Below are positions 57,665-64,000 of a stretch of DNA of 64,000 nt, piece after piece. The translations under genes and the position numbers were made by a program. The notes under the pieces were generated by a model. That model did no database searches. It was not told the origin of the DNA and was given only the letters and a program-made list of their open reading frames with translations. How positions within the stretch are numbered: the first letter of the stretch is position 1; the number at the start of each line of letters is the position of its first letter. This stretch comes from Alitta virens (lineage: Eukaryota > Annelida > Polychaeta > Phyllodocida > Nereididae), in NCBI GenBank assembly GCA_932294295.1, contig OW028579.1:1195085-1259084 (forward strand), read 5' to 3'.

Positions 57665-57820
57665 GGTGGATTTGGGCTTTACGTCCTGTATTTCTGCACC
57701 TGACAGGCAGGGACCATGGCAATACCATGATGGATTAAACAGCCAACTAAGGCTCGAACGGGAATTGGGACCCAGTGGCTGGAAGCCCAGTGCGCTACCA
57801 CAGAGCTAGGCACCCACCCT
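57665..57820 (-). mobile_element. SINE family 1 copy with two internal deletions
   Basis: The tail 'ggtggatttgggctttacgt' and the head ('gtgcgctaccacagagctag' on the plus strand) are present. The 'gggctaattagg' block and part of the B-box arm are deleted. A 7-bp word, ttcacct, at both flanks may be a TSD remnant. Confidence 0.88.
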
Positions 57821-57904
57821 TCACCTTCAACATCTGAAAACTCATAATCAGTTAATGTTCATATGATGTTTGAAACCTGATAATCTGTAGTTGGACCATT
57901 CAGT

Positions 57905-58035
57905 TGGATAACTTTTTGGTACATTTTATTCACATTAGGATGACGTTTTGATACTTTTCATTCATATTGGGATGACTTTTTACTACTTTTCATTAATATT
58001 GAGATGCCTTTTGTTGCTTTTCATTCATACATATA
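57905..58035 (+). repeat. ~39-bp degenerate tandem repeat, three units
   Basis: Successive units share 'cttttcattcatattgggat' and 'gacttttta' words, with increasing divergence towards the ends. Confidence 0.75.
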
Positions 58036-59300
58036 AATGCAATTTAGAAACAAAATGTTGCACGTAAAGGGTAACTTGGTCATTTTGATAAAAGAGCTAC
58101 TTGCTGTTTATTCTGGCAGCTCTTTATGACTCCTCCATACAGAGTGTGGCGATGTTGGTGCCATGCGGCTCGGACATAAAGGAAGGCCACGATAGTATCA
58201 CCATGCCACAATATATAATACCAAGAGGGCACGTGCCGTTTTTTATTGTGTAGTGAAAAATGAGCAGAGGTGGAATAAGACCATAAATCTCAACGTCTAA
58301 GCTCATACAGCAAAAATCTAACAACAAAATCAGTTTCTCTCCCAGCAGCCTACTCATTTATGAAATATACAGCTTGAGGAAAATTCATGTATTTTTTATA
58401 GAAACTTACAAAGGCTCCCACCAACCCAATGCTCTGAAGCTTTTTAAGCCATGATTTGTGATCCTAAACCTGCCTATTAATATTCTTGTAATATACTTCG
58501 GGGTGATTTTTTTATCAGGACCTATCGTATCTCATTCTTTATGCAATGTTTTCATTCAGAGCTAGTCATTCACTACCACGAACACAAATAACACGTGGAA
58601 GTGCAATTTACAACCAGTCTGCTGGACTGCAAAACCTGATCCTCTTGGCTTTAAAGGGATTTGTGAGCTTGTAAATCTTTTATCACCAACGCCAAAGAGA
58701 CATCAGCTTAGCGAGAAAAATCCCCCGGTCCGAAGTGTGACTTCGGGGCAGAATACATCCGGGCATTTAGGCTTAAAACTCACTCCCAGGCTGTGATTAC
58801 TTCCAAGAGGACATGGAAAATTCTAGGTTTTGCCTGCAAGGATTTCAGTAAGAAGGCTCAAAGCCAGTTACTACCCTTGAACTATAAATGAAGCAAATGA
58901 CAGTCACTAGGATCTCTGGTGTAGATCACTGTAGATCAGTAGGGCTTTAAAACTACATGTAGAATAAAAAAAATCAGATATGATGCACCCATGAGTTTGC
59001 TCTGCTATATCATTGAAAACAAAATACATAGCCAGTAAAATAGTCTTTGTTACTCTAAAAAAGTATCTATTGGCATCTGTTTTTGTTTGTTGTTAGATGA
59101 AAGTAAATTTATTGTGGTAACTATTAAGCTCAATAAACTAAATACATTTGTATATGACATAAACATGTTTACAATTTAGCAGTACCTACGATATGTATGT
59201 TCACAAAATATTACAGATTGTTTAAATTTACAAAAAAAGAGAGTTGCATCTATTAATTAGATGAAGACAATTTTCATGCATAGAAAGAGAGCCGCTACAA
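58036..59300. other. unassigned sequence
   Basis: No feature recognised. Confidence 0.5.
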
Positions 59301-59309
59301 TATTTATTT

Positions 59310-59362
59310 ATGCTTATTGGTAGTTATTATGCTTATTGGTAGTAATTATGCTTATCGGCAGT
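59310..59362 (+). repeat. ~20-bp tandem repeat, three units
   Basis: Three copies of 'atgcttattggtagttatt', the last 'atgcttatcggcagtgctt'. Confidence 0.9.
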
Positions 59363-59914
59363 GCTTCTTTGGTAGACATGCTCTCAATTTCGTTGGACAT
59401 CTTTGGTCCTTGATTAAGTTGGAACTTAAATTAGTGATTATCATTGTTTTAACTATGCATTAACATTATTTATTGAAGGCTTGTTTCAGTTATGAACATT
59501 ATACTGCGTACCTGTTGCTGTGTTTAAATTCAGAAAACGTGGGAAATGAGCTTGCTTTGGTTTCGTTTCACAGAGCCCACTGATTAATAATCCATGGGAG
59601 GCTTAAAAACAATGCTATACATCACAGAAAGAGCCTAACGAAATGACGCACATTGGTTTGCAGAGTTGCAAAGTGAACATAAATAACAAACCAGCAATAG
59701 TTTCTTACATTTCATAAAAAGGACCTTTTATGCTGGGAAAATGTGTTTATTTTGTTTACAGCTTTGTTTTTGTAAGACTGCCTGATACCCCAGAACTAAT
59801 GATGTGAGTGTCATCATAGCTATATCTGGGCTAACAACCTTTATGTTGGGGGATAAACAGTAATTGCAATGTCTGTGATTATTACATAGTTAAATGATGC
59901 CTTATGAGGAGGTA

Positions 59915-60085
59915 TTAATAGCAGTAGTAGTAGTAGTAGTAGCAGTAACAGAATTAGTAGCAGCAGACTTAGAGAAGTAGTAGTAGTAGTAGCAGCAGCA
60001 GTAGTAGTAGTAGTAGTAGTAGCAGCAGTACCAGTAGTAGTAGTAGTACAGTGGTAGTAGTATAGTAGTAGTAAATGTAGCAGTA
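59915..60085. repeat. (TAG)n/(GCA)n trinucleotide array
   Basis: AGT/AGC trinucleotide runs with short interruptions. The minus-strand Thr/Leu-rich frame is the repeat translated. Confidence 0.95.
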
Positions 60086-60089
60086 ATAA

Positions 60090-60955
60090 CTGAAGCAGTG
60101 GCACTAGTATTAGAAATAATAACAGTAATTATTAAAAACTAATTTTAAAAAGTAGTCAAGTGTCCATGAAAGTGAGTCAATCCCATAATCAGAATCACTG
60201 AAGTGTTGGTTAATTACAAGTCAGTCCTGTTTTTTTAGCACTCAAAATAATCAGAAACAACAGTATCTAGAAACTGCTAGTAGTAGTAATAATTATAGAA
60301 GCGTGGTAGTAGTAATTACATAATTCTGCATGAGCAATTTATTACAAGAAGGCTCCGTAGAAAAGCTACTGCAGCAGAAAATAATTCACTATCTTGTAAA
60401 AAACTGGCTACCACGAAAATGATCGTAGCTATGTATATTCTGATTTCAAAGGGAAATTTCAGTCAATTTCACATAATTTTGAAACCTTAGATGAACATGT
60501 CAGGGTCTTTGTGGCACATTTTTAGTAGCAAACAAACATAACGACCTATGTTAGATCTTGTATGCGAGCAGTTTGATGTGAATTTGACTTTGAACAGGTA
60601 TATGATGTCATTTTGATGTAACAATATTTATGGTTTGTGTGCAAATACCACGGAATCCTACTGCCATGCTGAAGTGATACATGAACTGGCACTAAGTAGC
60701 TGCTCCAATTTGTGAAATGTTTTTCCCCTTTAAACCATGACAAGCATTTTACTACTAATAGTAGCCCTGCATACTTTTGCTAAATAAAGATCCATCCATC
60801 CATTTATGATATAATAGTCAACATTTGCCAGGGAAACATAGTGTATAGGTTGTCTAAGTGCCTCTTTTTAAATATCTCAGTAGATAAATGATATTCCAAA
60901 CATAGGGTTCTTGTAGTATTGGGCAACTGCGCTATTATGGTCCATGTACCATTTG
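60090..60955. other. unassigned AT-rich sequence
   Basis: No feature recognised. Confidence 0.5.
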
Positions 60956-60959
60956 AGAT

Positions 60960-61040
60960 CAGTATTTTCACACAGAACTCATTGGCTAAACTCCAGAGGA
61001 TGTCAAGTGAATCCAGGATCCCCATTGGCTAAGCCAGTGT
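60960..61040 (+). mobile_element. foldback MITE family B, single-arm fragment
   Basis: 'ggctaaactccagaggatgt' then 'gtgaatccaggatccccatt' matches the right arm of the element at 5527, in complement. Confidence 0.6.
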
Positions 61041-61432
61041 GTCACTTTAGCTCTTATAGAAAATTTCAACCTTTTTCTACCCCCATTATATAATTCTATA
61101 TGTGCAAAAAAGAATATGCACCTCAAATGAAAGAACACATTTATATATTAATAGTAATTACCTTAACTGGAGATCAATATGGTTTGTCTTCTTTTCTGTT
61201 TCTGTAAAGAAAAAGACAGATGTTAAATAAAGTATAAAACAATTATCAACAAGAGACAAAAATGTCATTGGGTAAGCATAACACAAACAATAGACTAAAT
61301 CATCACAATATGTACCCTCATAGCATTTTTATTATTAATACTACGGATCTGTCCATCTTACATATTAAAAAAAAAGTAAATGTTGGCAATTATAGTCTAG
61401 AATCACTGCTAAAGCAGTTTAATAGACTTTAC

Positions 61433-61692
61433 AATTACACCCTTGGCAGGCCAATCCAGGAGTCCTTCTCAACTCCCTGGGCAATATTCAGCCTTAAACA
61501 CAGGGTTAAGCACAGGGGCTTAAGAGCCCACACCAGTGCCATCACTGTGGGTGCCTAATGCCAAGTACCCATTGCACCTGGTTGGGGTGAGGCAATGGTT
61601 GAAGAGGATCTACCATACTCGTCTATGCCATGGTGGGGGTTCAAACCCACAACCTTGCAGATAGCAGGCGATCACCTTAACCACTAGACCAC
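61433..61692 (-). mobile_element. SINE family 2 (tRNA-derived), complete head
   Basis: On the minus strand 'tgtggtctagtggttaaggt' (A box) and 'ttgtgggtttgaaccccc' (B box) form the head. The body ends with 'gggagttgagaaggact' and 'ggcctgccaagggtgtaa', shared with the plus-strand copy at 5732. Its head abuts the tail end of the family 3 SINE at 61693. Confidence 0.85.
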
Positions 61693-61920
61693 AGCTTATA
61701 TGATGAGCTGCAAAAGGCAGACATACTTATGTAATGAGAAAGGTTGGAGTTCACACCATGTCAGACATTTACCTCATGGGTGGGTTCTCTACTTGCTTCA
61801 GCATAGACCAATCTAACATCTCATGTGATTGACATGCAGCTGGGATGTAGCTCATGTCAAACCTGGAACATGCAGCACAGTTGGCCAATTGGCGAATTAC
61901 CTTTACCAACAGGCCACAGC
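61693..61920 (-). mobile_element. SINE family 3, most complete copy
   Basis: On the minus strand 'gctgtggcctgttggtaaag' (A-box-like) and 'ccaggtttgacatgagc' (degenerate B box) start the copy. The body with 'gaagcaagtagagaaccc', 'acatggtgtgaactccaac' and 'tatgtctgccttttgcagct' follows. The B box deviates from consensus, so tRNA descent is probable but not secure. Confidence 0.65.
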
Positions 61921-62815
61921 TGCATAATGTGCATATCTCTTCATATTACACTTCAGTAAATTATATTTCATCTGAGATCTCCAAATCTCACATAGCCACA
62001 TATAGTGATAAGGGCAATGCAGCTATGTCATAAATGTGATTTTAAGTTCTTCCACTTGCCTGTTTGTTGCAAAAATTTGAGAGATAATAGAAAGAGGATT
62101 TAGAGCAATTGTGACATAGGTAAGGCAAAATATATTTGCATGGGTAAAAGGCAGAAGTTTTTTCAATTTCATTTGATTATGCCATAGTGAACATTGGCAA
62201 GTAACTGGAATATTTTAATATTAGGCAAGAATTTAGAGTAGAGATGTAGGATTCTAAGCGGAAAGTTAGGAAATAGTTTTTGTATCAACTTGTCGTTAAA
62301 TTAAAGAAATGAGACCTGTCAAAAATCTGGATTTGCTGATTCATACTTTACAGTTTTCAATCTAATAAAACATTCATTTATAGATATCCAGATCTAGGAA
62401 CAGATACAGAAACTATGTGGAACCAGCCATATGTAGCTGGAAATCACATAGTTGAGTTTTTGTTCAGTCATTACATTTAATTGCACTTTAAGATCTTGAC
62501 TGTGGGTGTTATAACAACATTTATTCTTAACTTACGTGTGCAGTCTAACATTTTAGATACAAACACATTTTAAAGAAATTTCTCATAGTAAAAGGAAATT
62601 GTTTTAATCACAGTGGTATAATAACAATCACACTGTAATCTTTCGAGAGCACACACTCAAATAATTGGCTCCACATTAGTAAAACCACTGTTATTATACA
62701 TTAATTACGATGTTGACTTATTATTCATTAACAACCATGATAATATGTTATCAGAATTTGGAATAATTATATGAATCAGCACAGTTATAGCTTTACAAGG
62801 TAGGGTGTTCAAGTA
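61921..62815. other. unassigned AT-rich sequence
   Basis: No feature recognised. Confidence 0.5.
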
Positions 62816-62817
62816 GT

Positions 62818-62905
62818 GGTCTAGCTCAGTCTAGCTCACTCTAGCTCAATCTAGCTCACTCTAGCTCAGTCTAGCCCAGTCTAGCTCTCTAGCTCAGTCT
62901 AGCTA
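62818..62905. repeat. decamer minisatellite CTAGCTCAGT, short array
   Basis: About eight units of 'tctagctcag' with changes. The decamer is the same as in the 0.7-kb array at 26828, and both arrays open with 'tggtctagctcagt'. Confidence 0.95.
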
Positions 62906-64000
62906 CAGGTACCTTTTATGAGTTGAACTATCAGGACACATCTGAAACGTACTCATATCTGTGCCTCAAATGACCACACATTTTATGGCATCCTAGAGAT
63001 ATGAATATTGATATGGCCATTAGGCGACAGTCCAATTATGACTAAGAATGTGTGAAGAGCATTTCTGTGAGGAAGAGAAGAAACAAAAGGAAGAAGGCAA
63101 TACTTATGCCAACTGAGCGTATTGTATCAATCACACCCTTACTACTGTATATTGCCTGCTCTAGCATAGCATATCTGGCAGAAAATTGAATGTTTAAAAC
63201 ATATTTAGATTCAGTTTATACAATACACAAAGGCTATGTTGCAAGCCCTTAAAAGTCCTGGGCCTCCTTGTGTCAAGGTTGTAACACTGGGCGAAGGCCT
63301 TGAAATCCAGTGGCCAACACAGAGCTCTGCGCACATTGGACAATGTCTAGCTCTCCCTACACCTAGTTCTCCCTGTTATGGCTCCCGCTATGCCTAGTAC
63401 TCCTTACCTTGCTCCCATTACCTTGTCCAGCGTGAATGACCTCCAAGTTTAACATGTCATTTAGCACAATGTCACCCACACATTACAGTGTACATGTTGC
63501 AATCTGTCATAACGCTTCCCTCCATTATGCAGTGAATCTTGTATATGTATTGCCATTAACACACCTATACATGTGCCCTAAAAGCAACAGATCATTTACC
63601 TCAGGAACACAAACACTGATCATATTTGGGCCAGTGCTTATTCCATAATGCAATTATTGATAATATCCTATTTGGTCATGCGAACATATTAGGAACAGAA
63701 ATAATCAGAAAGTTCACTATGGCATATGCACGTAATCATGCACCACTGAAGTAAAAATGTTACAGGTAACAAACAGGAAGAGTGGTAATATAACAACATC
63801 GTCAGATCTTCTTTACTCATCACAAAAGTGCACTTCCATTTTATCTCATCTCACAATGATACATATCATCTCACCTCATCACGTTTCATCTTCATCTAAC
63901 AATGATATCTCATCTTACAAAGATATGCAGTGCCATTGCATATCAACTCATAGTAGCTGTATCAGCAGTATCTTCTTGCCTTGCCTATTTCATCTCAGCA
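62906..64000. other. unassigned sequence, CATCT-rich at the end
   Basis: The last ~150 bases are enriched in 'tcatctcac'-type words without a regular period. Nothing else was recognised. Confidence 0.45.

Overview
This is repeat-rich, AT-rich, non-coding animal (metazoan, probably invertebrate) DNA. I see no bacterial, organellar or viral gene organisation and no host gene I can defend. The animal assignment rests on tRNA-derived SINEs with split pol III promoters, CR1/L2-type and I/Nimb-type LINE tails, a Ty3/gypsy relic with the Gmr1-type domain order, many TA-flanked miniature inverted-repeat elements (MITEs), a TTAGGG interstitial telomere tract and kilobase-scale microsatellites. The phylum cannot be fixed from the window. 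Gmr1-like elements were first described in deuterostomes, but that is weak evidence.

Layout. 0-6.6 kb: a 33/66-bp minisatellite cut by the window edge, a (CCTCA)n tract, four SINE copies of two families, a Tc1-like MITE, a foldback element, a third SINE family and two LINE 3' ends. 7-12 kb: a dispersed 310-bp repeat, a cluster of near-identical 14-mers, two SINE copies, a second MITE copy, a 76-bp tandem array and a LINE tail with a 13-bp target-site duplication. 13-23 kb: a CR1-like LINE tail, a SINE stub with a perfect target-site duplication, a hairpin, a telomere-repeat inversion, a 150-bp tandem triplet and more SINE and MITE copies. 24-33 kb: four large arrays (GATA, GATAA, a TAGCTCAG-type decamer, and a 1.5-kb all-purine GAA-rich array). 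33-38 kb: an exact 83-bp duplication, a palindromic MITE and a repeat whose paralogue provides an empty site for a MITE. 41.1-43.9 kb: a decayed Ty3/gypsy element on the minus strand in the order integrase, reverse transcriptase, RNase H. 44-64 kb: MITEs, a LINE relic, long dispersed repeats, SINEs, and otherwise unassigned AT-rich DNA.

How the parts relate. The commonest repeat is a SINE with a tRNA-Gly(UCC)-like head that ends in (ACC)n or (AC)n rather than poly(A). Perfect target-site duplications around 5'-truncated copies show that it moved by target-primed reverse transcription. A LINE fragment at 11.74-12.07 kb also ends in (AC)n and has a similar subterminal sequence, so it is a plausible source of the enzyme. 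Three LINE 3' ends belong to a separate CR1/L2-like group. Everything recognisable as protein-coding is a relic of a mobile element.
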